Origin: Metopolophium dirhodum
Lineage: Eukaryota; Arthropoda; Insecta; Hemiptera; Aphididae
NCBI RefSeq assembly: GCF_019925205.1
Contig: NC_083562.1
Span: 9,114,001 to 9,178,000 of the forward strand
Direction of reading: 5' to 3'
Length of the DNA: 64,000 bases
Shown: positions 12,339-23,950 of the stretch, piece after piece
Position numbering within the stretch: the first letter of the stretch is position 1
Layout of the letters: every line of letters begins with the position of its first letter
The notes under the pieces: model-generated
What the model was told of the DNA's origin: nothing
Seen by the model: only the letters and a program-made list of their open reading frames with translations
Database searches by the model: none
Made by a program: the position numbers and the translations under genes

Positions 12339-12603
12339 TCCCGTTTTTCCTTAATTTTTCTTTTGTTTTTCACGTCACTTTTGAAAATTTTTGCTTTTGA
12401 CCCCCCAAAGTACCAACTAGATTCACTTTCCTATCAGAAAAGTTACTGTTGATGAAAATTCAAGCACTTTTACTGTCCTAAAAGGTGATGACAGACACAA
12501 AAATAAAAAAAAATGTGAAATGCGGCCCTCGCCTACGACTGAAATTGCCTTCCCGCACGAGCCACACATTTTATTTTTTGTCACGCCTCTGCGTTCATTG
12601 ATC

Positions 12604-13200
12604 ACGTCATCACGGCAAAGGTAATTCAGGCTAGCATCTACGCAACAACCAGACTATTCTACGAAAACAATATTTCGTGAAAGAAACGATTTGGTTTTAT
12701 TTATTTTAAGCGCATGCATGGAGGTTATAATATGAATATAAGATGTAACCAAAATCTTATGTTTTGTAAGGACCGTGGTATAGATTTCAGTATAAATAAT
12801 AATTATTATATTAAAATAAAATAAGAATAAAAAAATGTAATCAAGGCAAAGGTAATGCATTACGCGGGGATCTATGCATCGACCAATTTATTGCACGAAA
12901 ACAATTTCATGAAATAAAAATGTTTACGCGTCATGCAAGGAGAGGTTATAATATGAATATAACATGTAACCAAAAGTTTATGTTTTATGAGGACCGTAGT
13001 ATAGATTTTAGTGTCTGTTTGTTCAGAGAATACCCGTGATATCTGAGCTCAGTACTCTTGGTGATTTCCACTTTACCGCCCGGTACTTTTGGGGATTTCC
13101 ACTTTACCGCCCGCCGGACGGAAAAAACATCGCTTTCCAACGCTCCGACCGTCATCGAAAACTAAACTTTCGGTGCAGGCGTGACAAAATATACTATTTC
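12604..13200 (+). repeat. Dispersed repeat R, two tandem copies
   Basis: Two related ~190-bp segments (12604-12790 and 12841-13020) share GGCAAAGGTAAT, ATCTA-GCA, ACGAAAACAAT, TTCATGAAA, GAGGTTATAATATGAATATA and AGGACCGTGGTATAGATTT. The second continues into the CCACTTTACCGCCCG and GGTGCAGGCGTGAC part. A third copy, at 46255-46665, abuts a collagen exon. I found no transposase and no clear ends. Confidence 0.65.
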
Positions 13201-13419
13201 CTTTATAGCCAAATAATTATGAAGTACAAATAATGTAGAACTAAATTTTATTTTAACAACAAATACTTTTGTTAATACAGTGTTGACATTAATTTAGATA
13301 GGTAGCATTGCATTTTAAACTATATTAAGTAATATTATTAAGGTATAATGTATAAACAATGTATTAACAGTACATAATTCAGGACTTCAGGTTTCAGGTG
13401 AATAATTATAAGATTGTAA

Positions 13420-13554
13420 GGCCCGATTTCACCAACACAGTTAATCACGGTTAACCCTTAATCGGCTGATAACAGATATTTAACCAGCCGAATTCGGCCG
13501 ATTAAAACTCCGGTTAACTTTAACCGTGATTAACTGTGTTGGTGAAATCGGCCC
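13420..13554. mobile_element. PIF/Harbinger-like MITE, 135 bp
   Basis: Long terminal inverted repeats begin GGCCCGATTTCACCAACACA and end in the complementary GGTGAAATCGGCCC; they extend about 35 bp through TTAATCACGGTTAA. The flanks are TAA on both sides (13417-13419 and 13555-13557), the 3-bp target duplication typical of PIF/Harbinger elements. The interior is a short GC-richer spacer. Confidence 0.85.
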
Positions 13555-13734
13555 TAAGTTGATTCATCAGATTTTTTTTCCGATGGTACTTTTAATTATG
13601 CGCCAAAATATTATATTCAGCTTTATACAATCAATTGTTTACAAAATGGATTTTATACGTATTATTATTTATTATTTATAGGTAGGTAGCGGTTTATCTA
13701 GTTAATTAATAAAACTTCATGTGATAATTTTCAG

Positions 13735-14020
13735 ATAACACTTCATCCAGTCGGTTCAGATGATATATTCAATTACATATCGAGAAATGAATTACCAGCA
13801 GCGGTAGGAGGGTCAGGAAAATCACACAGTTTTTTCAACGGTAATGATCCGCTACCACGCACTCGATAGTACCTACAAAAGTTAAGAACTTATGTAATTA
13901 TTATTTTTATTTTCTTCACTAGATGAACTTTACAATGACTTGGTCGATATTCGTGATGATTTTCTTGAGCAGAATGAAATATTGAACAACCAAAATGATG
14001 TATGTGAATCACCGACTTGA
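13735..14020 (+). CDS. CRAL-TRIO lipid-transfer protein, last two exons only
   Basis: Exon 13735-13840 follows TTTTCAG and ends AACG|GTAATG. Exon 13923-14020 follows CACTAG and ends at TGA. Spliced, they give 67 residues in phase. The first part, ITLHPVGSDDIFNYISRNEL followed by PAAVGGSGKS, matches the C-terminal end of the CRAL-TRIO fold in alpha-tocopherol transfer protein-like insect proteins, where a conserved I-x-x-x-L-P-x-x-x-GG motif closes the lipid pocket. The rest is an acidic tail (DELYNDLVDIRDDFLEQNEI). AATAAA follows at about 14031. No upstream CRAL-TRIO exon is visible within several kilobases, where transposons dominate. It may be a truncated duplicate or the end of a gene with a distant start. 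The frame itself is intact. Confidence 0.7.
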
Positions 14021-14669
14021 ACAAGACGAAAAATAAACTATACCAATGTAATATTTTAAGAAAAACGTATTTTATGAAACACATAAAGTTTATATTTTAA
14101 AACAATTTACAACACTAGGTATATAAAAATGCCAATTTATCGTTGTTAAGTGAAATTTTTTTATAATTAATTTATTGTAGGTTGTTATAAATATTTTTAG
14201 ATTACTGTGTTTTATCGATAGGCAACTTAACATAGTCTAAAGTGAATTGGGTAAGCAAATTACAATAATTTAATTTAAGAGTTGTGTTTGTCATATTATG
14301 ATTATACTTGATTAGTATACTTGATTACAAGTTATAAGTTTACTACGTTATTGATTAATGATTTATGTTATATTTTGAAATTACCATTTTATAGCTCAAG
14401 CAAATTTTGAATACGAGAATCATTTTATAAATTTTTTAATTTTTTTTACTTAGATAAAGTTGAACTATTTCAAAAATGTATCGTTTTTATCGTTAAACTT
14501 TTCCTACATAGCTCATAGCAGGCGTCTTATCAAACAGCAATTCAAAACAGATTGATTAGTGAGAATTGTTTTCTAAAATGGATACAAGCGGGGCTCCCAC
14601 AAAAAAGTTAAAATAAAACTCAAAGGCTGTTGTTATTAGTGGAAATTAAAAAAAAGTTGAGCGTAAATC

Positions 14670-15326
14670 AGGTGGGTTACCCTGGCACCCCAATGTTTGA
14701 ATTTTTTATTTTTTTTTTTACCATTAATTGTACTACAATTTGTACCAATTTGTACCGTACATTTCAGAATTTGTACCAAAGAATTTCCCCCGGAAAATTC
14801 GATTTTCCGCTGGGGTGCCAGGGTAACGTTACACCAGCACCCCCGTTGCTAAAAAATGGACTTTTAACAATTTTTTTTATACCATTAATTGTACTATAAT
14901 TTGTACCGATTTGTACTATAAGTTTCAGAATTTGTACCAAAGTATTTTCCCCGGAAAAATTGATTTTCCGCCGGAGCGCCAGACGTTACACCAGCCCCCC
15001 CGTTGCTAAAAAATGGACTTTTAACAATTTTTTTTTTACCATTAATTGTACTATAATTTGTACCGATTTGTACTATAAGTTTCAGAATTTGTACCAAAGT
15101 ATTTTCCCCGGAAAAATTGATTTTCCACCTGAGCGCCAGACGTTACACCAGCCCCCCCGTTGCTAAAAAAATGGACTTTTAACAATTTTTTTTTACTTAT
15201 ACAGGTGAATTTGTGCTTTCCATCTGTCGGGCTGAGTATTTAAATGCTGGGTACTGTATCATGAACAATATTTGTATTTTGTACCTAATTTTTCCTAGTA
15301 CCATCCAGAAGTGAGAATAAGTTTAC
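14670..15326 (+). repeat. Left terminal arm of the MULE
   Basis: This arm holds three tandem units of about 157 bp, with the equivalent CCGTTGCTAAAAAA motif near 14843, 15000 and 15158. It pairs as an inverted repeat with 16646-17444. Confidence 0.9.
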
Positions 15327-15800
15327 GTCTATAATATTTTATAGGCATATTATCATCAATACATATTCATAATAAACAAATATAATAATAATGGCATTAA
15401 TGTACTATTAATATTTTAAATAAGTACCTACTATGATAGATCAAAATATTAATGATTTATCTAGTAATTTAGTAACAACTATGTATGAATAGTAATATAC
15501 CTAATTAAAAATGTATAATATAAACACCATGCTCAAATTAAGAGGCGGAGCCTGTTAATCTCACGCATAATATAGAAAAAGTTTTCTAGCTGTATTTATA
15601 TATATATAATATATGTATTTTATATCCATGATTACGACTCCCTAGTTCAGTTTAGCACCTAGGTGCTATTGGTTATTATATATTTTATAAAAAAGACTAT
15701 TTCAGATGGACGAATAACACAAAATATGTTGGTATGTTGAACACCTTAACCTTAATGTATAGGTAAAGGTCCATGACTTAAAACATAATATTTTACTTAC

Positions 15801-15918
15801 ATTTGCCTTCTGCTTCATTAAAATTCAAAACATCACGTATTTGATTTTTATTATTCAACAGCTCCTCGTCTATAAGATGGCTAGGAACAGCCGGAATTCT
15901 ACCACGTTTAGCACCCAT
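15801..15918 (-). CDS. Exon-like open segment inside the MULE
   Basis: On the minus strand an ATG at 15918 opens MGAKRGRIPAVPSHLIDEEL, followed by 19 more residues (LNNKNQIRDV, then LNFNEAEGK), up to a strong splice donor GTAAGTAA at 15800. Without splicing the frame stops three codons later. Composition and codon use look coding, unlike the surrounding AT-rich DNA. I do not recognise the family. It could be the first exon of a lost transposase gene or a captured host exon (a Pack-MULE arrangement). No further exon was found inside the element. Confidence 0.45.
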
Positions 15919-16645
15919 ACTCCATGAAGGACAAGAGGCAAATGAAATTATGAAATAAACGTATTAATATAAAAATACAACATTTCTTTGCTTAATATAA
16001 TATACATTTAATTTAATAATAGACATATCAAAAGTCAATAATATTGGATAATATCAAAAGTTAATTTTAGATAAACGTCGGTTCTTATTATTAGTGTTTG
16101 AATTTGTAAATACGCCAATACGTATTAATATAATTTTGTGTGACGCATGGTATTACATAATAATATGTACGCTGTATAGAATAATTATGTTATTCTGTTA
16201 GAGTATTATAAAATGGAGTATAATTTGTATAAAAACGAAAACAATTAATAAATTAAAAAAAAATGTTGTGCTAAATCGGTAAGTTTTGTTCGTCATAGTA
16301 TTTATCTTCAAAATGATAATTAATAATTATATTATAATACATTTTGTGGTTTTGTTATAGTTATATATATATAAGAGCGATCAGAGCGGAACTTTATACA
16401 AATTCCTAAGTTAGTGGTACATATCGTTACAAATTATAGTACAATTAATATTTAAAAAAATTGTTACAATTTGTTGTGTTAAATCGGTAGGTTAGGTTAG
16501 GTTCGTTCTAATTTTTATCTTCTATATGATAATACTATAATAGTAATTTGTGTACGTAAAAAAATATTTTTAATTTTATACCATATAAAATTTGTATAAT
16601 AATACATTGAATTAGACATTTTTTTAAATATTTTTTTTTGACTGC

Positions 16646-17444
16646 ACAAACTTATTCTCACTTCTGGATGGTACTAGGAAAAATTAGGTACAAAATACAA
16701 ATATTGTTCATGATACAGTACCCAGCATTTAAATACTCAGCCCGACAGATGAAAAGCACAAATTCACCTGTATAAGTAAAAAAAAATTGTTAAAAGTCCA
16801 TTTTTTAGCAACGGGGGGAGGGGGGCTGGTGTAACGTCTGGCGCTCAGGCGGAAAATCAATTTTTCCGGGGAAAATACTTTGGTACAAATTCTGAAACTT
16901 ATAGTACAAATCGGTACAAATTATAGTACAATTAATGGTAAAAAAAAAATTGTTAAAAGTCCATTTTTTAGCAACGGGGGGGCTGGTGTAACGTCTGGCG
17001 CTCCGGCGGAAAATCAATTTTTCCGGGGAAAATACTTTGGTACAAATTCTGAAACTTATAGTACAAATCGGTACAAATTATAGTACAATTAATGGTAAAA
17101 AAAAAAATTGTTAAAAGTCCATTTTTTAGCAACGGGGGGGCTGGTGTAACGTCTGGCGCTCCGGCGGAAAATCAATTTTTCCGGGGAAAATACTTTGGTA
17201 CAAATTCTAAAACTTATAGTACAAATCGGTACAAATTATAGTACAATTAATGGTATAAAAAAAATTGTTAAAAGTCCATTTTTTAGCAACGGGGGTGCTG
17301 GTGTAACGTTACCCTGGCACCCCAGCAGAAAATCGAATTTTCCGGGGGAAATTCTTTGGTACAAATTGGTACAAATTGTAGTACAATTAATGGTAAAAAA
17401 AAAAATAAAAAATTCGAACATAGGGGTGCCAGGGTAACCCACCT
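16646..17444 (-). repeat. Right terminal arm of the MULE
   Basis: Four tandem units, one more than in the left arm, with the equivalent motif near 16800, 16965, 17125 and 17280. Runs of Gs differ in length between units. It is the inverted partner of 14670-15326. Confidence 0.9.
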
Positions 17445-17639
17445 GCGTAAATCCACATTATGTTTTTATGAGTGAAAAAATTCGTCAAAATTATGAAAAC
17501 TTGCAATCTATAGTTAGATATAAATAAAATAATTTTTATTTATATCTAAGATTTTAAAATTTAATACAAGGTTCTCCATAAGTAGTTATTTTAATAATAG
17601 AAGAAAAATATTAAAAATATGTTTGTACGATTTTTTTTT

Positions 17640-18412
17640 ATTAGTGTAGGTAGTTAATATGTTGATATAATTAGATATTAAATGAGGAATAATGATTTTA
17701 GTTATTTTGTTATAATTAAAACATTTTACTGTAGGTGCCCACTTGAAACTATTAATGTATATATTATTTTGATGTATACACACAAGAACTGAAGAACATT
17801 TTCAAATGCAATTATTTTGGAAAAAATTACTGTAATCTACTTTACGTACTATTGTCTAATAGTAAAATAAATTATCTTAACAGCAGTAATATTATCATAA
17901 AATATACCTGGTAATATTGTCATTAGGATGGCAAATCGTCTTCGCTCAGAAGTCAGAACCGATTTTCGCATTCAATGTTTTTATATAATTGAATTAAAAT
18001 TGAACACACCAATCACAAAGACTGGGTCACTTGCCCACCTTTTTTTTCAATTGTATTTTAGTGTTCATTATTTATATAATACATAAAATTGAAGCTTATA
18101 TTGAATTATACAACATAAACACATATTATTTGTAATTAATGCAATTTCGTGCAGGTATAATCATAAAAATAATACATAGGTAATCTAATTTTTATACAAA
18201 TTTACAATTTACATTTTAATTATTAATAATATATGAACATAATACATAGGTTATTTAATTTTTATACAAATTTACAATTTACATTTTCATTATCAATAAT
18301 ACATGAACATAATACATATAGGTAATATAATTTTTAATTAACAATTTACAATAATTATTTAATCTGCAGTAGCTGTACTACAGCACAACATACGGCTTAA
18401 AAATTTTTTGTG
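17640..18412 (+). repeat. Segmental duplication block C, copy 1
   Basis: This matches 42018-42431 plus 43499-43740 in direct orientation with moderate divergence. It lacks the 1.07-kb insertion present in copy 2. A short tandem duplication inside (about 18165-18235 and 18236-18310, with CATAATACATAGGTAAT and TTTTATACAAATTTACAATT) is also seen in copy 2. Similarity stops at about 18412, within the C-terminal codons of the repeat-protein homologue. Confidence 0.85.
18359..18412 (-). pseudogene. C-terminal stub of the repeat-protein gene
   Basis: The minus strand reads KKFLSRMLCCSTATAD and then TAA, matching the last 16 codons of the protein at 43713-44686 (KKFLRRMLCCSTATAD). Upstream the similarity ends abruptly and unrelated Myb/SANT-like sequence follows, so only the 3' end of the gene was duplicated or retained here. 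Confidence 0.75.
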
Positions 18413-18429
18413 TACAATATTTAGCCTCC

Positions 18430-18743
18430 ATTCTAGCAAAAAAATTATCCATTTGTTGTTCACGTTCAGCTGATCGCTTTTTAATAGCCAACATTAAATC
18501 ATTAGAATTATTTTTTTTCTAATTTTGTACATCTATTGTGCATTGGGCTTCTTCTCTTTTAGCCTAAAATTAAAAAAAATACATCAAACTAGGAATAATA
18601 ATTTCCAATATATATACCTTTATACTTTAATTCATAATCCCTGATTTCGTTGTCAGTAATTTTTCTAAAAATTGAACTCCAATAGGTTTCCCAAGGGAAA
18701 TCTTCTGTAACAGAGTTGGGGTCAATATCATCACCAACACATC
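18430..18743 (-). pseudogene. Myb/SANT-like (trihelix-type) protein fragment, two exons
   Basis: The minus-strand exon 18618-18743 follows TTTTTGTAG and ends AAAG|GTATAT, reading CVGDDIDPNSVTEDFPWETY and then WSSIFRKITDNEIRDYE. A second open stretch (about 18430-18563) reads EEAQCTIDVQN, then an in-frame TAG, then NNSNDLMLAIKKRSAEREQQ and MDNFFARMEAKYC. The helical, charged tail with an E-R-x-x-Q-x-D-x-F pattern resembles the C-terminal part of Myb/SANT-like DNA-binding proteins common in aphids, many of them transposon-derived; this is family resemblance, not proof. The in-frame stop and the awkward splice phase suggest a relic. Confidence 0.45.
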
Positions 18744-19388
18744 CTACAAAAACAAATTGTTACCATTAAATTAATTTTAGATATAGGTAGTAGCACTAAC
18801 AAGGGTGCGGATTTATATACAAATGCATATTTTTACATATTTCACAAATTTGTAAATATTTTGGAATATCATCATTCATACATTTTAAGATTTTGTCATA
18901 GTGAACAAAAACAGCAATATATTATACAATAAACACAATCATCCAATAACATCAGTATATTTTTAGTCTTGTATTAAATAATATTTATTTATGACTGACA
19001 ATAGGTTCTCAAATTATGGCGATAGCAATTGGGTTTAAGTAAGTGTTTGGCTTTAATTGTACACAAATTTAATTGGGAAATACGAAGTATAATGCAAAAA
19101 CTTGAATCAATAGAAAAAATTAAAATTTGGGGGGGAGGGTCATCAAAAGTTCTGTTTTATCCAGATTTCTCAGCACCCATATTAACCAATATTAACCCGA
19201 ATAATAACGGTTTTGAAAACCTAAATGTTTGTTTAAATTTTTTATTCGGGTGTTTGAACACCCGAATACATCCAGCACCCGAAACCCGAATAAATGATTC
19301 GGGTGCAAGGCCCTGAATTTTTAGGGGCTATTGTAATTCCCACTTTTATTCAGGCATTTATCATACATACAGCCGACAGCCCGATGAC

Positions 19389-19852
19389 CTAAATTTTTGT
19401 GTATTCTGGTCTACCCTATGATGGCCGCGAAGTAACAATCACGTCACCGTTTATCAGATTGCCCAGTTTAAAAGAGTATCCAACAATTTCATCGGATAGG
19501 TACGCCATAAATCTTGGCATAGCGCTGGGCCAGCATAATTTTGTCCGGATCAAAATCTACAAAAATGACATCCCAATTATTAGAAGCTAATAATATAGGT
19601 ACTTAATATTTATTATAATATAATATAATATTAAACTCATTATACCCAGTTATTACGATTAAGTAGAAATAATATTTTTCAAATAATATTACAGTGTCTT
19701 TGTCGAACAGTCAGCTGTACGAAGTTTCCGCTGCGCCACAAAACGGGTCGACGCCGGTCGCTGAACATGGGAAGTCTTCAAGTCCACCCAGAATCGTATT
19801 GATGAATCAACAATACATCTTACATCTTACATCTATCATTGCAATCTTATAA
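19389..19852 (+). CDS. Unidentified coding-like segments (two exons?)
   Basis: An open frame around 19402-19590 reads MYSGLPYDGREVTITSPFIR, then LPSLKEYPTISSDRYAINLG and IALGQHNFVRIKIYKND, ending TAA. A second, 19695-19852, follows a clear acceptor (ATTACAG) and reads SLSNSQLYEVSAAPQNGSTP, then VAEHGKSSSPPRIVLMNQQY, ending TAA. Both have CpG-containing, coding-like composition unlike their flanks. I do not recognise the family. They might belong with the fragments at 8.5-9.1 kb. No start exon or joining phase could be established. Confidence 0.4.
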
Positions 19853-20034
19853 TTATTCACATGAATGCATGTAATCCTGAATGCACAGTTAATTTATTGC
19901 TACCCATCTACAAAGTCAACACTGTATTAATAAAAGTATTTATTGTTAAAATAAAATTGAGTTCTGCATTATTTGTGGGTACTTAATAGGGTACTTAATT
20001 GGGTACTCAAATATTATTTGGGTATAAAGGAAAC

Positions 20035-20930
20035 ATATTTCAATCATACAAAATTAGATAAACTAAAAGACAAAAATAATAAGTAAATATACGTCGTGTT
20101 AAAAATAGTTTTTAATTAATATAGGCAGGATAGGTACCTATTATGTAGGTAGGTACTTATCCGAAACTCGTTTATCAGGAATTAAATAAAAAGGGAGGTC
20201 AATAAAAAAAAAATTGGAATGACTCTGCTGAACAGTAGATTACAAGTGGGTGACTGTTATGGATAGTGTTAAATTTGAATTCAATGATATAATATCATTA
20301 TATACGAAAAACAATTTTAAGTGGAGACGATTTGTCAGCCTAGGATATTGTATACTATACTTATGTTGATATTATTAAATATTATTAATACCGTAGTCGG
20401 TTAAGGTGAATTATTATTATTTGTTTATTATCATATTATTTGTCTATGATAATATATTTTAGACGTTTCAATTACCCACGAATAATATTTTTAAAATAGG
20501 TATATATATTACAAGTTACAACGAATTAAGAACGATATTGCAAAAATGTATTGCCGGAAATCATTAGTTTTTAACTGAAAACGACAGGGAAGTCTGAACT
20601 TGGCGGTCAGTCTTATTTTTAAGTTATATGTATCATAGCCAACTGAAATTTTTGGTATTTTCATATGTACCCGGTGTGGTCACTCGCACACTGCGCTTGC
20701 TCGAACAATTATTAAAATCAAAAACATCCCTCGACTTGTTATGTAAAACCACCATGGGTGGGTGTTAGAATTATTTTTGCGTCATCAATTTTAAAACGTT
20801 GATTTACCTAGATTAAAAAAAAAATTAATTTGTAATACTTAAGCTCGGTAAACTTTAAGCGTTGTTTGGGTGCGTAAAACACCGAAAATCGTGAACTTCG
20901 TAAGGCTGTACCATAAATACCAATGGCTTC
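20035..20930. other. Intergenic, with a partial R repeat
   Basis: The first ~80 bases match the tail of repeat R (CATACAAAATTAGATAAAC). The remainder has some CpG-containing stretches (20560-20720) but no open frame or element ends that I can support. Confidence 0.4.
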
Positions 20931-21800
20931 CCGGTAGTAGAGTTTTGGACAAGTACCTACATAGGTAACTTATAATAATTCATATTGTAAATTAATTAGG
21001 TACCAAAAAAATATAACTTCTCAAACACTGTGTTTATTGGCACTGGCGGGAGAATGTATTAGAATGTCTATAAACTTGCGGACCAGTTTGTATAGTTAAA
21101 TTTGGCATGCGAACTATAATTGAAATAGAAAACCAGAATAGGTGCATTGCAGATCACAAAGATGTCTGTAAAAGAACATACGATTTATAAATATATCTAT
21201 AGTTATACTGAGTATAATACTATAATATATAAATTCTTTGGATTTATCATAGTAAATAATATATTTTATAATATCTATGGCAATCGTCAATTGTCGTAAT
21301 TCGTCGGCGACGGTTAACAATTCTAATAATTTCAGCAAATACTATTGTATTATAAATATAATATATTGTATATTTTGATTTCAGTGAACAAAAAAATAAT
21401 AGGCCACAAATATAAACGGGCAGTTCGTTAAACCATATATATTATAATGTAAGTTTTAACACAAACTCGCAAATTTCGTTATGATCAGGTTATTCTCATA
21501 AAATATTTCGATACTTTCAAGTTTCAGCTCATCGGAGTGAGATGATTAGATGAAGATGGATGAAGATGGCAGTTTCTTCGGCGATGGCGGCACTCTAGCT
21601 ACGTTTCACCGGAAGAGTAGATGTTTACGAGTAAGTTTGTTTTCATATTATTACCTACTATTTTACGTTTACTTTTTAGACTTAGATTAAATATTTATTG
21701 CCACGGACAATCTGTTAACTAGGTGACGTAGAAGCATTTATAAGTTTAATCTCAATAGCGCAATGTATAAAATACGCGAGACCGTCTTCGTTTCACCACG
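20930..21800 (+). other. Exon-like module M1
   Basis: Diverged relative of 480-1255. Shared landmarks are GGACAAGTACCTAC, GGGAGAATGTATTAGAATGTC, TATAAACTTG, GATGAAGATGG, AGTTTCTTCGGCGA, GGAAGAGTAGATGTTTACGA and the donor GTAAGTTTG at 21631, followed by CTGTTAACT and GACGTAGAAGCAT. An open stretch starting MAIVNCRNSSATV (21277) is not conserved in the other modules. Confidence 0.5.
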
Positions 21801-23520
21801 CCAAGTTTAATACGCACCTTTTTGCATGTTATACTATACGCCGGGTATCACCTTAGGTTTGCGCGAAGTATTTAAAACAATATAATATTATTAATCTTTA
21901 TATTTTATATTTTTACATACATAAATACATTATACACCTCACATATTTTATTAGCATACTTACACCTTTTTTAGTGTAGTTTATACCCTAGATAGCTATA
22001 GATATAGGTATTATAAATGTCTTACAATTATATATTTTACTATAATTATTAATTTCATTATAATATAATATAACAATATACTTTAAATTAAATTAGTTGT
22101 TATCAAGACAGACAGTCTTAAAACAAACTCTTTTCTGGACGTTTTCAAAACGTATTATGCTAAAAAAAAATTGCACAGTTGTCGTAGCAGTCAGTTTCTA
22201 TATCAACCCGTGTGACATCAAATTGGAATTATTCTTGTTTTTTTAAATAGTTTTTTCGAAAAATATATGTAACATGTATAGCTCATAAAATTATGAATTT
22301 ATAGTTAATGGAAATGCGGATGTTTATACTTCATAGATATTTTTTTAGTTAATAATCGTGTAAATCATTTGATTAAATAATCAGGTACCTACTCATCACT
22401 AGTATCAATTTTATTATATTACGTGTAAAATCACCGACACAAGGTGCAGACTGCATTTAAAAAATTAAAAACATAAAATAAAATATAAAATAATGTTGTA
22501 GTAGAAGCTGGAAACTGTAGTTTATTCTAATTTATAATCCAATTAATGTAACCGGGAATGTAACTATTAAATTTATCATTGAATGATTATTCAGAGATCA
22601 CTTTGGGATAAATGTAAATTAAATTAAAAATAATTAAAAAACATTTTGTGAAAGGAACAAGATTACTGCTAATATTTAAGTCTTAATTATTATTAACAAA
22701 TAAATACAAATAATAGATATTTTAATAGCTTTTTACTATTAACACTCAGTGTAAATATATTTTCTGATCGACTTACCTATATGTAAGTACCGTCTATAAA
22801 ATAATTATTCATATCAAATAATCCTAACAATTTAATGCAAGGATTCTCATAAATTGATCTTACAGCAGCCTTAAAACACCAAAAATACATTTGTACATCA
22901 TTTACAAAATTGTAGTTCCCTATTATGGTGTGGGTATTAATACAAACAATAAATTGCTATTCGAAAACACAATTTTGTATACCTATTATTATTTACTAAA
23001 TACCTACAATTAAACTAAACTAAAAATAAATATATGATTATATACTGAGTGCCTATAATATAATATTATATATGAAAATTGAATCTTTATTACGAATACT
23101 TATCGTTTACACAGACCACAAGAAAAAATAGTTAAAAATATTAAAAAAATAAAGAACACATCATAGAGTCATCGATCCGCTCAAAATCTAAAATTATAGA
23201 CTTGGAGTTTTAGATCATATCACATTTTTATTTAATAATTCATAAAATACAATATACTCTTATAAAAATATTCTTGTGCTTCTGATATCTATTCACCACC
23301 TTAATCAATAATTAAATTGATAAACGAAAATAATAATTTAAATAATACCTATATCATATTATTATAATTCAAATTCAAAATTATAAACTATTTTGGTTTA
23401 TTGTCATATCAAATTTCAATGAACAAATTGTTCCTTATCACGGAACTCTTTGATATAAAAAGTTGCATTATATTATATCCGTGGATTCATCATATTTACG
23501 GACCTAGTATAATATCTATC
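21800..23520. other. AT-rich intergenic stretch
   Basis: AT-rich, with simple TA/ATT runs. No gene, RNA or transposon end could be supported. Confidence 0.5.
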
Positions 23521-23950
23521 ATTTATTTATTTAATCTATGGCAAATCTCAAAGTCGTTGCAGAAGACACAGTCGGTTAATAATTCTAAAATTTCAATAAG
23601 CAAAGAAGATATGAGCAAAAAACTTACTGAATTTCGTATAATTTTATTTTTCATAAATCACAATATTCTAAGTTCTGGCTGTATTCTGGAGCGTTTCCTC
23701 GTGGGTGTTGCAGTTCACACACGTCACGGATTCCGCCGAAAGAGTCGATAATTAAAGTAAGTTTGTTTTTATATTCTTTTGGGGCTTAAATTTACTTTTA
23801 AGACTATATAAATATAAATAAATAATAAATAATACATATTTAATGTCACGAAAAATGTGCTATCAAAGTGTTGTGGGCGCATATTTTAGTTCCGAACTAG
23901 AAATGTATAAAATACGCGAGATATAAACGTCGTCAACGTTTTTCCAGTCC
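23520..23950 (+). other. Exon-like module M2
   Basis: This shares CTATGGCAAAT, GCCGAAAGAGTCGATA, the donor GTAAGTTTG (23757), TTTTGGGGCTTAAATTTACTTTTA and AAAATACGCGAGA with M1 and block A. A 116-codon open frame (23401-23751) overlaps it but is not preserved in the sister modules. Confidence 0.5.

Larger units (their letters stand above)
14670..17444 (-). mobile_element. Mutator-like (MULE) element with long compound TIRs, 2775 bp
   Basis: The ends are AGGTGGGTTACCCTGGCACC and its complement. A perfect 9-bp duplication GCGTAAATC flanks the element (14661-14669 and 17445-17453); 9-bp duplications and long TIRs are hallmarks of MULEs. The left arm is about 14670-15326 and the right arm about 16646-17444. 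Both arms consist of a unique tip, tandem units of about 157 bp (three on the left, four on the right; each with CCGTTGCTAAAAAATGGAC and TTGTACCGATTTGTACTATA) and a shared inner 140 bp. The ~1.3-kb middle has one exon-like open segment and a decayed internal copy of the tandem unit. No transposase domain is visible, so it is probably non-autonomous. Strand follows the internal exon. Confidence 0.85.

Noticed and set aside
14630..15166. Short frames within the MULE arms (also 16805-17442)
   Set aside because: They are the same tandem unit read in both arms and strands, and contain homopolymer-dependent frames.
23401..23751. 116-codon open frame across module M2
   Set aside because: Not conserved in the sister modules M1, M3 and M4, and composition is like the AT-rich flanks.
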